Positions 43,990-52,118 of a DNA stretch of 64,000 bases are shown here, one piece after another. Below the pieces are notes generated by a model, which saw only the letters and a program-made list of their open reading frames with translations, was not told the origin of the DNA and made no database searches. A program made the position numbers and the translations under genes. Every line of letters starts with the position of its first letter. The first letter of the stretch is position 1. Source of the DNA: Allobosea sp. BK604 (GTDB lineage Bacteria > Pseudomonadota > Alphaproteobacteria > Rhizobiales > Beijerinckiaceae); assembly GCF_004341515.1 (NCBI RefSeq), contig NZ_SLZF01000008.1, positions 344,572-408,571 on the forward strand, read 5' to 3'.

Positions 43990-44609
43990 TGCAACTCCCC
44001 TCTGCCGATCGTCTCATTGGCCGTCTGCCCGTCTGGCCGCGTGCCGTGCTCGCCATGCTGGTTCTCTGCGGCGCGCTCGGGCTGATGGTCGAAAGTCGGG
44101 CGCGCATCCTGCGCGACGGCGCCGAGGTCAGGCTGAAGACCGCGCCGATCGACCCGCGCGATCTCTTTCGCGGCGACTATGTCGTGCTGAATTACGAGAT
44201 CAGCACGGTCGAGCTCGACAAGGCGCCGGGTGATCGCGACCTGCGCGTGGGCGAGACGATCTATGTGCGGCTTGCGCCGGGCGCGGATGGCTTTGCCAGG
44301 GCCGTCGGCGCCAGCAAGGCCAAGCCTGCGCCGGTAGCCGGCGAGACGATCATCGAAGGGCGGGTCGACCGCTCCGGCACTTGCCTGACGGATGCGGACG
44401 GCAATATCGACTGCGCGCGCGGTCGTAACGGCGTGCGCGTCGATTACGGCCTCGAGAGCTTCTTCGTGCCGCAGGGCGAGGGGCTCGCGATCGAGCAGAC
44501 CGAACGCGGCCGGATCGAGGTCGTGGCCGCTGTCGCACCGTCCGGCCAGGCCGCGATCAAGCGGCTGCTGATCGACGGCAAGCCTCTTTATGATGAGCCG
44601 CCCTACTGA
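43989..44609 (+). CDS. GDYXXLXY-domain membrane-anchored protein, 206 aa
   Basis: One membrane anchor at about 17-34 (VLAMLVLCGALGLMVE), then the name-giving GDYVVLNY motif at about 62-69 and a conserved 'GRVD' plus 'VDYGLESFFVPQGEG' segment in the soluble part. PF14345; almost always linked to DUF2157, as here, suggesting a joint membrane complex. Confidence 0.9.
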   Translation: MQLPSADRLIGRLPVWPRAVLAMLVLCGALGLMVESRARILRDGAEVRLKTAPIDPRDLFRGDYVVLNYEISTVELDKAPGDRDLRVGETIYVRLAPGADGFARAVGASKAKPAPVAGETIIEGRVDRSGTCLTDADGNIDCARGRNGVRVDYGLESFFVPQGEGLAIEQTERGRIEVVAAVAPSGQAAIKRLLIDGKPLYDEPPY

Positions 44610-44648
44610 TTGTTTTTCCGGCGAGCGACACTGCGCAGCGAGCACGAG

Positions 44649-44670
44649 GGCCGTTTTCACGGCCTTTTTT
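44649..44670 (+). terminator. Rho-independent terminator after the DUF2157/GDYXXLXY pair
   Basis: GGCCGT (44649-44654), TTTC loop, ACGGCC (44659-44664), then six T (44665-44670). 39 bases after the stop. Confidence 0.93.
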
Positions 44671-44892
44671 ATTGCTCGTGTTCCCCGGCACGCTCACCCA
44701 TCGATGGCTTGCGGCCAGACATTTCCGTTCACGGATAGGGGGACTGCACTGCATCACACAGAGATGTGAGCGATGACCCCATGGCCGCCGCACTGTCGCC
44801 GTTATATGAACGGCAGATGAACAAGCCCGTCAGGTTTCGTTCATGGCGTTGGCCGGTGCGCCTTCGGTCTGATAGCCGTCTGGAGATGTCGC

Positions 44893-46116
44893 ATGTCGCA
44901 AAGCTTCCCGTTCCTGCGATATCTCCTCCTCGGCAAGGGCGGTGGGGCGGGCGCCGCGGCGACAATCCTTGCGCCGCTTGGTCGCGATGGGCGCATCGAT
45001 GCGGTGCGAGGGCTGGCGCTGCTGATCATCTTCATCAACCACATGCCCGGGAACGTCGTCTCCGGCTTCATGCCTCATAATTTCGGCTTCTCCGATGCGG
45101 CCGACATCTTCGTCCTGCTCGCCGGAATCTCCGCCGTGCTGGCCTATGGCGCGCTGATCGAGCGACGCGGGCTGGGCGTCGGCGCGGCACGCATCGGAGC
45201 GCGGCTCTGGACGCTCTACATCGCCCATATCGCCGTCTTCCTGATCGTCTGCGGCGTGGTGGCGCGCGCAGTGACCGGCACGCATAACCCTCTCTATATC
45301 GAGGCGATCAATATCCAGCCCTTCTTCAACGACACGCCGGCCGCGGTGGTCGATGCGCTGACGCTGACCTATCAGCCCTATTATCTCGACATCCTCCCGC
45401 TCTACATCGTGCTGCTGGGCCTGTTTCCCGTGCTCTACCATCTCGTGCGCTTCAGCCCGGCGCTGGCGCTGTTGATTTCCGCGCTGGTCTGGCAGGGAGC
45501 GGTGCATCTCGGCCTCAACTTCCCCAATACGGGCGCGGCAGGGTGGTTCTTCAACCCGTTCGCCTGGCAGTTCCTGTTCACGCTCGGCGTGGTGATCGGC
45601 CGCGCCATGCTGCTGCGGATCGAGGCGCCGCGCTCGCACCTGGTCGATCTGCTGGCGGCCGGCTTCCTCGTCTTCGCGCTGCTCGTGAAGGTATCGTCGG
45701 GCAATCCCTTCGGGCTCGCTATCCTCAATGACTGGATCGAGAACCTGCAGATCGGCAGCGACAAGACCAATCTCGCCATCGTCCGCGTACTGCACCTTGG
45801 CGCACTCGCCTGGCTGTTCATCCGCTTCGTCCCGGCGGGCTCCGCGCTGGTCTCGGGCGTGGTCGGCCGTAATCTTGCCGTGATGGGGCGGCATTCGCTG
45901 GAGGTGTTCTGTGCCGGGATCGTCTTGTCGATCGCCGGGCAGATTATTCTGGCCGAGACCTATTTCGCCCTCGGCGTGCAGTTGCTCGTCTGCCTGACCG
46001 GCATTACCATGCTGCTCGGGCTGGGGATGTTCCTGTCGTGGTATCAGTCGGTCGCGCAGCAAGGCTCCGTGAGCAAACCGTCGGCGGCGCTTGGCGCCTC
46101 GCCCTCGCAATCCTGA
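44893..46116 (+). CDS. opgC: OpgC-type membrane protein (glucan succinyl/acyl-transferase family), 407 aa
   Basis: Starts MSQSFPFLRYLLLG; the acyltransferase part begins with RDGRIDAVRGLALLIIFINHMPGN and has about ten hydrophobic helices, with 'GFSDAADIFVLLAGISAVL' and 'PLYIVLLGLFPV'. PF10129 OpgC proteins modify periplasmic glucans with succinyl groups, but many family members have unknown acceptors. No opgGH genes nearby. Its last 79 bases overlap the SGNH hydrolase gene in another frame. Confidence 0.87.
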   Translation: MSQSFPFLRYLLLGKGGGAGAAATILAPLGRDGRIDAVRGLALLIIFINHMPGNVVSGFMPHNFGFSDAADIFVLLAGISAVLAYGALIERRGLGVGAARIGARLWTLYIAHIAVFLIVCGVVARAVTGTHNPLYIEAINIQPFFNDTPAAVVDALTLTYQPYYLDILPLYIVLLGLFPVLYHLVRFSPALALLISALVWQGAVHLGLNFPNTGAAGWFFNPFAWQFLFTLGVVIGRAMLLRIEAPRSHLVDLLAAGFLVFALLVKVSSGNPFGLAILNDWIENLQIGSDKTNLAIVRVLHLGALAWLFIRFVPAGSALVSGVVGRNLAVMGRHSLEVFCAGIVLSIAGQIILAETYFALGVQLLVCLTGITMLLGLGMFLSWYQSVAQQGSVSKPSAALGASPSQS

Positions 46117-46883
46117 CATCGGGACTGCTGTTCGGTACGGCTCAGGCCGGGCCGATGTCGCTTGCGCTGACGACTGATCAGCGCTGCCGCGCGGGGGCGG
46201 CCGACCACCCTTTTCAGCCTGGCCTCAGTGCGGCCAAGAAGGCCCTGCAGGAAACGGGCAAGCTCACCATCGTCGCGCTCGGATCCTCGACCACGGCCGG
46301 CGCCGGGGCGAGCCAGCCCGAGCACAGCTATCCGGCCGTGCTGGAGGCCGAGCTGAAACGGCGCCTGCCCGAGCGCGAGATCAAGGTCGTCAACAAGGGC
46401 ATCGGTGGCCAGTCGGCCTATGACATGCTGTTGCGCATCGATGCCGATGTCGTCGCCGAGAAGCCGAACCTCGTGATCTGGCAGACCGTGGTCAATGACG
46501 CGATCCGCGATGTCGGCGAGGAGAAGCTCGCCAAGATTCTCAAGAAGGGCATCCGCAAGGTCGAGGCAGCCGGCATCGACATGGTCTTGATGGACCTGCA
46601 ATGGCTGCCGCGCGAGGATCGCTATCCGAAATATGACGAGTATCGTGAAGTCCTGGCCAAGACCGCGCAGGAGTTGAACGTTTCCGTCTTCCCGCGCCAC
46701 GCGATGATGAAGAGCTGGGCCAAGTCGAACAAATTCACGGAAGAGGAACTCGTCGGCATGGACGGGCTCCATATGGTCGATGCGAGCTATCGCTGCCTGG
46801 CGGTGCGCATCGCCGACGGGCTGGTCGGCGCACTGACCGGCGAGAAGCTCGATCTGGCGGAGAGCCCGAAGCCGACGAATTGA
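46038..46883 (+). CDS. Periplasmic SGNH/GDSL hydrolase, 281 aa
   Basis: Begins with GTG at 46038 inside opgC. Signal peptide about 1-37 (WRLALAILTSGLLFGTAQA|GP). GDSL block I: VALGSSTTAGAG with the nucleophile Ser; block II Gly in GIGGQSAYDM; block III Asn in VVNDAI; block V Asp-x-x-His in DGLHMVD. Likely removes acyl groups from an envelope glycan, and pairing with an OpgC-type acyltransferase suggests opposing or sequential steps. No later Met could keep the signal peptide, which supports the overlapping start. Confidence 0.85.
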   Translation: MVSVGRAARLREQTVGGAWRLALAILTSGLLFGTAQAGPMSLALTTDQRCRAGAADHPFQPGLSAAKKALQETGKLTIVALGSSTTAGAGASQPEHSYPAVLEAELKRRLPEREIKVVNKGIGGQSAYDMLLRIDADVVAEKPNLVIWQTVVNDAIRDVGEEKLAKILKKGIRKVEAAGIDMVLMDLQWLPREDRYPKYDEYREVLAKTAQELNVSVFPRHAMMKSWAKSNKFTEEELVGMDGLHMVDASYRCLAVRIADGLVGALTGEKLDLAESPKPTN

Positions 46884-46896
46884 GCGCCGGCGGACA

Positions 46897-47856
46897 CTAC
46901 TTCGCCAGCACCTCGATATCGCGGTCGAGCCCCGACTCCACCTTGAAGTCGCGCGAAAACACCTGGCCCTCCTGCCGGGCGATCAGGACATAGTCGCCTT
47001 CCGCCAGGATGACCTGCGGGAAGGCGCCGATCGCCTCGCGGATGACGTCGCCGCCCGGCGTCAGAACGCTGAAGGCGGTGCCAGCGAAGGCCTCGCCCCC
47101 GGCGGCGGCGACGAGCTTCAAGGTCACGCGCGCGGCGCGGTGGTGCAGCGTGGCGTCGGTGACCTTGCCGGATTCGACCACGACATCGGCGCGCTGGATC
47201 GCGTTGGAATCGCCATAGGTCGAGACGACGTGATAGGTGCCCTCGGGCAGGCGGATCAGCTCGCCCGCCTTGGCATTGCTGACGACGAGGCGGCCTTCCG
47301 AATTGCCCTGCAGCGGCACGAAGACCGAGAAGCTGAGCTGAGCCGGCTGGATCGGCACCTCGCCGATCGAGCCGCCAAGCGTCAGCCCGCCGGCGCTGAT
47401 CGTGACCTGATCGCGCAGGCCTTGCTGCCCGAGCGTGACCCGCTTGGTTCCGCTGGCGAAGCCATAGGCGGCATGCAGCACATAGGTTCCAGGCTCGAGC
47501 GAGAAGACCGGCTCGGGATCGGTCGAGCGCGCGACGATGCGCATCGGCGAGCCGTCGGCCGTATCGGTCAGCACGCGCCAGACCAGGCCGGACTTGATCG
47601 GCTTGCGCGCGCCGGAGAATTGCGCGCTGACCGCCATGTTCACGGGTATCCCGGGAAGGGCGGTCGCGGCGGTCGGCGGCAACACAGACGGCGCCGGCGC
47701 ATCGGGGCGGGGCGGCGGCAGCGGCTGTGCGCCCGTGTCGTCCTGGGCCATCAGCAAGGTCGCGGCGAAACAGGCGGCGGCGAGACCGTGCAGGCGTCGG
47801 CGCAGGGCGCGCGATGCGATCAGGCGCTTCAGCTCGAACGCCTTCAATAGAAACAT
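46897..47856 (-). CDS. Conserved exported protein of unknown function, 319 aa
   Basis: ATG at 47856 with GAGGA 8 nt upstream. A basic N-terminus and a hydrophobic stretch (RLHGLAAACFAATLLMA) act as signal or anchor, followed by a Pro-rich linker and repeated beta-sandwich-like units ('GTYVLHAAYGFASG', 'GTYHVVSTYGDSNA', 'GDYVLIARQEGQV'), similar to carboxypeptidase-regulatory-like domains. Seen in the order in a single copy. No catalytic motif identified. Converges with the SGNH gene (13 bases). Confidence 0.78.
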   Translation of the reverse strand: MFLLKAFELKRLIASRALRRRLHGLAAACFAATLLMAQDDTGAQPLPPPRPDAPAPSVLPPTAATALPGIPVNMAVSAQFSGARKPIKSGLVWRVLTDTADGSPMRIVARSTDPEPVFSLEPGTYVLHAAYGFASGTKRVTLGQQGLRDQVTISAGGLTLGGSIGEVPIQPAQLSFSVFVPLQGNSEGRLVVSNAKAGELIRLPEGTYHVVSTYGDSNAIQRADVVVESGKVTDATLHHRAARVTLKLVAAAGGEAFAGTAFSVLTPGGDVIREAIGAFPQVILAEGDYVLIARQEGQVFSRDFKVESGLDRDIEVLAK

Positions 47857-47993
47857 GCTCACGATCCTCGGCACCCCTGCATCCCTGTATCAGCAGGCTT
47901 GCTTGTCCTCTTCATGGCGAAGCACTAGTTCAGAAGCAATCCGCCCGGCTGCAGCAGAGATTGCACCGGCTGTTCCTCGCGCCCGGATGTCTC

Positions 47994-48563
47994 ATGACCG
48001 ATACGCTCGCCCTGCTCAAGCTGCGCCGCTCGGTGCCGCCGCAATTCCTGACCGCACCCGGCCCCAGCGCCGAGCAGTTGAAAGATCTCCTGACCATCGG
48101 CTCGCGCGTGCCGGACCATGGCAAGCTCGCGCCCTGGCGCTTCGTGATCTTCGAAGGTGAAGGCAAGGACAAGGCAGCGGCTCTGGTCGGCGAGGTCTTC
48201 CGCGCCAAGAATCCGGGCGCCGACGAGGAAAAGGTCGCCTTCGAGGCCAAGCGCCTGGCCTATGCGCCGCTGATCATCGGTGTTGTCTCGCGGTCGAAGC
48301 CGCATGTGAAGATTCCGGAATGGGAGCAGGAGCTTTCGGCGGGCGCCGTCTGCATGAACATCCTGGTCGCCGCGCAGGCGATGGGGTTCGGCGCCTCCTG
48401 GCTGACCAACTGGTTCTCCTTCGATCGCGACCTGCTCAAGGCCTTCGGCCTGGCCGATGACGAGCGCATGGCCGGCTTCATCCATATCGGCACCTCGACC
48501 GCTGCCCCGGCTGATCGCGAGCGCCCGGTGCTCGCCGAGATCACCAGCCATTTCGGAGGCTGA
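47994..48563 (+). CDS. Nitroreductase family protein, 189 aa
   Basis: FMN-binding nitroreductase fold: KLRRSVPPQFL, RVPDHGKLAPWRFV and AAQAMGFGASWLTNW as typical FMN/dimer contacts. Likely uses NAD(P)H to reduce a nitro or quinone compound; natural substrate unknown. The flavin reductase gene follows after 6 bases, so the two are co-transcribed. Confidence 0.92.
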   Translation: MTDTLALLKLRRSVPPQFLTAPGPSAEQLKDLLTIGSRVPDHGKLAPWRFVIFEGEGKDKAAALVGEVFRAKNPGADEEKVAFEAKRLAYAPLIIGVVSRSKPHVKIPEWEQELSAGAVCMNILVAAQAMGFGASWLTNWFSFDRDLLKAFGLADDERMAGFIHIGTSTAAPADRERPVLAEITSHFGG

Positions 48564-48569
48564 AGCGCG

Positions 48570-49169
48570 ATGCATTACGACGCTTCCCAGCCGGAACTGG
48601 CCCATGATCCGTTCAAGGCGATCGTTGCGCCGCGGCCAATCGGCTGGATTACGGCGCTCAGCGCCAAGGGCGAGGTCAATCTCTCGCCCTACAGCTTCTT
48701 CAACGCGATCTCGTCGCGGCCGAACATCGTGATGTTCTCTTCCGAGCAGAAGAAGGATGCTGTCGCCTTCGTCGAGGAGACCGGCGAATTCACCTGTTCG
48801 TTCGCGACCAAGGCTTTGGCGCAGCAGATGAACCAGACCTCGGCGCCGCTGCCGCGCGGTGCCAGCGAATACGAGCATGCCGGCCTCGAGATGGCTCCGT
48901 CGAAATTCGTCAAGCCGCCGCGCGTGGCGGCGAGCCCGGCCGCGCTCGAATGCAAGCTGCTCTCGATCCAGCAGCTCAAGGATCTCGACGGCAATGACGT
49001 GCCGCGTTGGATGGTGCTCGGCCAGGTGGTCGGCGTCTTCATCGACGACCGCTATATCGTCGATGGCCGTTTCGACACGGCCGGTGCCAATCCGATCGCC
49101 CGTTGCGGCTATGCCGATTATGCCGAGGTCACCAGCCTGTTCTCGATCATCCGCCCGCCCGGCGGCTAG
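48570..49169 (+). CDS. Flavin reductase-like domain protein, 199 aa
   Basis: FMN-binding split-barrel family (PF01613): starts MHYDASQ, has 'AIVAPRPIGWITALSAKGEVNLSPYSFFNAISSRP' with the flavin-binding Ser/Pro pattern. Either reduces free flavin for a partner monooxygenase or is an FMN-dependent oxidoreductase. Second gene of the nitroreductase unit. Confidence 0.92.
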   Translation: MHYDASQPELAHDPFKAIVAPRPIGWITALSAKGEVNLSPYSFFNAISSRPNIVMFSSEQKKDAVAFVEETGEFTCSFATKALAQQMNQTSAPLPRGASEYEHAGLEMAPSKFVKPPRVAASPAALECKLLSIQQLKDLDGNDVPRWMVLGQVVGVFIDDRYIVDGRFDTAGANPIARCGYADYAEVTSLFSIIRPPGG

Positions 49170-49176
49170 GACTCTG

Positions 49177-49359
49177 GTGCCTCGCCCCGATGACGAGGAC
49201 CATGACTGGAAGATGACCGTCAATCTGCTGGCGATCATCGCGACGCTGCTGCTGCTCGGCGCAGGGCTTTGGCTGATGCTGGAGCTCGACCGGGCGAGGA
49301 AGGCGCAGGACTGCCTGTCCTCGACACAGCGGAACTGCCGGCAGATCAGGGTGCCCTGA
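49177..49359 (+). CDS. Small single-pass membrane protein, 60 aa
   Basis: GTG start at 49177, 7 bases after the flavin reductase stop. Acidic opening PRPDDEDHDWKMTVNL, one hydrophobic helix (LLAIIATLLLLGAGLWLML), then a cytoplasmic or periplasmic tail with two Cys (QDCLSSTQRNC). The tail pattern 'QDC-x6-RNC' recurs in many rhizobial small membrane proteins of unknown function. ATG at 49213 is an alternative start. Confidence 0.75.
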   Translation: MPRPDDEDHDWKMTVNLLAIIATLLLLGAGLWLMLELDRARKAQDCLSSTQRNCRQIRVP

Positions 49360-49402
49360 TCCGCTGGTCGAAAGACGAATCTTCAGAATCGCCTGGCGGC
49401 GA

Positions 49403-50281
49403 TCACTCAGCCAGTTTCTGAGCCCGCGCCTTGAGCCGCTGCGCCCTGACGAGATGCGGCCGGTCGAGCATCTCGCCGTCAAGGCCGATCACTCCCATTC
49501 CCGGATTGGCGGCGAAGAGCGCGATGATCCTCTCCGCCTTGGCGAGTTCCTCCGGGGCCGGAGCAAAGACCTGGTTGATGACTGGAACCTGGGCCGGATG
49601 GATCGCCATCTTGCCGGTGAAGCCATCCCGGCGGCCGGCCAGGCACTCGGCCTCGAACCCGTCCGCATCGCGAAAATTGGTGAAGACCGTGTCGATCGCA
49701 TCGACCTGCGCCGAGGCCGCCGCGAAGAGCGCGAGCGAGCGGGCGAGGCGATAGGGATCGGTATAGCCCCCATCCGTCAGCCGGTTGGTCTCGGCGCCGA
49801 GATCGGCCGAGAGGTCTTCCGCTCCCCAGGTCAGGGCGGCGAGCCTATGGCTCGCGCCGGCATAGCTGCCAAGGCCGAAAATGCCCTTCGCCGTCTCCGT
49901 GGCGATCGGGATGATCCGGGTCGCGCCGTCCGGCAGTTCGTTCTCGGCCTCGCGCACGGCGATCTTGGCGGCGAGATGCGAGATGTCGGTGCCCCCCTCG
50001 GATTTCGGCAGCATGATCGCGTCCGGGCCGCCGGGCATGATCGCGTCGAGGTCGATGTCGCTCAGGCCCGAGGCGAGCGGGTTGATCCGCACGATCAGCA
50101 GCGGACACGCAGCCTGCTGGCGGGCTTCTCTGAGGAAGCCGAGGCTGATCTCGCGCGCCTGCGGCTTCTGATCGAGCGCGACGGAATCCTCGAGGTCGAG
50201 GATCAGCGCGTCGGCGCCGCTTTCGAGACCCTTCTGGAGCTTCTTGGGGGAATCGCCGGGAACGAAGAGGAGGGAGCGCAT
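49403..50281 (-). CDS. CitE-like HpcH/HpaI lyase (CoA-ester lyase), 292 aa
   Basis: Family features: MRSLLFVPGDSPKKL opening, 'DALILDLEDSV' and 'IPIATETAKGIFGL' with the metal-ligand Glu, 'WGAEDLSADLGA' with Asp, and 'KMAIHPAQV'. Members include citrate lyase beta, malyl-CoA lyase and malyl-CoA thioesterase. Next to a MaoC hydratase gene, so a C4/C5 CoA-ester pathway (mesaconyl/methylmalyl type) fits. Exact ester cannot be told. Confidence 0.88.
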   Translation of the reverse strand: MRSLLFVPGDSPKKLQKGLESGADALILDLEDSVALDQKPQAREISLGFLREARQQAACPLLIVRINPLASGLSDIDLDAIMPGGPDAIMLPKSEGGTDISHLAAKIAVREAENELPDGATRIIPIATETAKGIFGLGSYAGASHRLAALTWGAEDLSADLGAETNRLTDGGYTDPYRLARSLALFAAASAQVDAIDTVFTNFRDADGFEAECLAGRRDGFTGKMAIHPAQVPVINQVFAPAPEELAKAERIIALFAANPGMGVIGLDGEMLDRPHLVRAQRLKARAQKLAE

Positions 50282-50429
50282 GCTGTTCGAGACCGTTCGA
50301 GAATGCGTCAGCGCGAGCTGGCTGGCGTGGCTGTCGAGAACCGGGGCGGAGCGTATATCAGGGCATGAGCACCGGCAGCACGGATAACCGCGCCAGGCGG
50401 CCGAGATGGTGGAATGATCAGGTGGTCCT

Positions 50430-50927
50430 TCAGGTCGCGACCGTCTCCGGGGCCGGATACTTTCGCATGAAGGCTTGCCGGCGACACTGCGCCACGAGCG
50501 TGCCGTCCTGCTTGTAGGCGCGATGGTGAAACTCGACGATGCCCGCATCGGGCCGCGAGCGCGACTCGCGCTTGGCCACGATCTCCGTGACGCAGTTGAC
50601 CGTGTCGCCCTCGAAGAGCGGCGCCGGGAAGGTGACATCGGTCATGCCGAGATTGCCGATCGTGGTGCCGACCGTCGTGTCGTTGACGGAGATGCCGATC
50701 ATCAGGCCGAGCGTGAACAGCGAGTTCATCAGCGGCTTGCCCCATTCGGTCTCGGTCGCGCAGAAATGCGCATCGATATGAAGCGGTTGCGGATTCAAGG
50801 TCATGTTCGAGAAGAGCATGTTGTCCATCTGCGTCACGGTGCGGGTGAGCCCGTGCTCGATGACGGCGCCGACATGGAAATCCTCGAAATAGATTCCACC
50901 GCGCTTATGGCGCCTGACCTCGGCCAT
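50430..50927 (-). CDS. MaoC-family (R)-hydratase, 165 aa
   Basis: Hot-dog fold: RGGIYFEDFHVGAVIEHGLTRTVTQMDN opening and 'NPQPLHIDAHFCA' with the hydratase-site Asp-x-x-x-x-His motif, 'FPAPLFEGDTV'. The subgroup resembles mesaconyl-CoA/beta-methylmalyl-CoA hydratases but is shorter (165 aa). Upstream of the CitE-like lyase gene (148-base gap). Confidence 0.87.
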   Translation of the reverse strand: MAEVRRHKRGGIYFEDFHVGAVIEHGLTRTVTQMDNMLFSNMTLNPQPLHIDAHFCATETEWGKPLMNSLFTLGLMIGISVNDTTVGTTIGNLGMTDVTFPAPLFEGDTVNCVTEIVAKRESRSRPDAGIVEFHHRAYKQDGTLVAQCRRQAFMRKYPAPETVAT

Positions 50928-51041
50928 TTATCCCTCCTGCAGTACCCGGCCTGAAGCCGGCTTTAACGGTTCGCTTACCATAATCGGAGCACTGTCCACA
51001 GGCGCTCCGGCACCGTGCTCGCGGGCTGCCCGAGACCCCGC

Positions 51042-52118
51042 ATGTTCCTGTTCAGCACGCCTCAAACGACGCGCGAGACACCATCCGCCAATCCGGTCGT
51101 CAACGCCATCCGCGAAGGGGCGGAGAAGACCGGAGCCGGCTTCGACTATCTGCTGAAGACGGCACAGCGCGAATCGGCGCTCGATCCGGATGTGAAGGCG
51201 AAAACCTCGAGCGCGACCGGGCTGTTCCAGTTCATCGAGCAGACCTGGCTCTCGATGGTCAAGCAGGAGGGGCCGAAGCAGGGGCTCGGCAACCTGGCAA
51301 ACGCGATCAGCACCGACGAGAGCGGCCGGCTCAGCGTGCCGGATGCAGCGATGCGCGACAAGATCCTGCAATTGCGCAACGATCCGCAGGTCGCGGCGGT
51401 GATGGCCGGCGCGCTGACTCAGAAGAATCGCGATCAGCTCGCCAGCTCACTCGGCCGCCAGCCGCAGGCTGGCGAACTCTATATGGCGCATGTGCTCGGC
51501 GCGCGCGGCGCCTCCGACCTGATCCGTGCCGCCACGAGCGATCCGACCCGGATCGCCGCCACGGATTTCCCCGAGGCTGCGGCGGCAAATCGGGGCATCT
51601 TCTTCGACAAATCCGGCCGCGCCCGCAGCGCGCAGGAGGTTTATGGCGTGCTCGCCGCGAGCCACGCCAATACCCAGCTCGCCGCCGCGACCACCGCGAG
51701 TGCGGCTCCCGCCACACAGAGTGAGGACCAGCCGGTGCCGATCGCAGCCGCTCTCGCACCCGGACGGGCCAAGGGGCTGATTGGCCTGTTCTCGACCGAG
51801 GGGTCGCGCGCACCCGTTTCGCAGGCTGTGGCCAATCTCTGGACGACGCCGCGCAGCAACGCGTCGCGCCTGGCCGCCGTCGATCCCGCCGATCGCTATT
51901 TCCCGCGCCAGACGGCAAACAATGAAACTGCCGCGCCGGCGACGGCCTCCGCCGAGAGGGCCGCTTCCGTCGCCACGCCGGTCAGCGCGCCGCTGCCGCC
52001 GAGCCGGCCGGTGGAGCTGACCCAGCCGGCCAGCGCACCGGCGCGCGTGGCGGCGAAGCAGCGCCGCGCGGGGCCGCTCGATCTTTCCACCTTCATGGTT
52101 CAGCGGAGCGGCACATGA
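51042..52118 (+). CDS. Lytic transglycosylase domain (SLT) protein, 358 aa
   Basis: ATG at 51042 (start of the MFLFSTP peptide); the frame extends to 51015. SLT domain about 30-180 with the catalytic Glu in LLKTAQRESALDPDVKAKTS and the ATGLFQFIEQTW motif. The second half (180-358) is Pro/Ala-rich and disordered, probably a cell-wall or partner-binding linker. No signal peptide is obvious. Cuts peptidoglycan if exported. Stop overlaps the DUF2336 start (ATGA at 52115-52118). Confidence 0.88.
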   Translation: MFLFSTPQTTRETPSANPVVNAIREGAEKTGAGFDYLLKTAQRESALDPDVKAKTSSATGLFQFIEQTWLSMVKQEGPKQGLGNLANAISTDESGRLSVPDAAMRDKILQLRNDPQVAAVMAGALTQKNRDQLASSLGRQPQAGELYMAHVLGARGASDLIRAATSDPTRIAATDFPEAAAANRGIFFDKSGRARSAQEVYGVLAASHANTQLAAATTASAAPATQSEDQPVPIAAALAPGRAKGLIGLFSTEGSRAPVSQAVANLWTTPRSNASRLAAVDPADRYFPRQTANNETAAPATASAERAASVATPVSAPLPPSRPVELTQPASAPARVAAKQRRAGPLDLSTFMVQRSGT

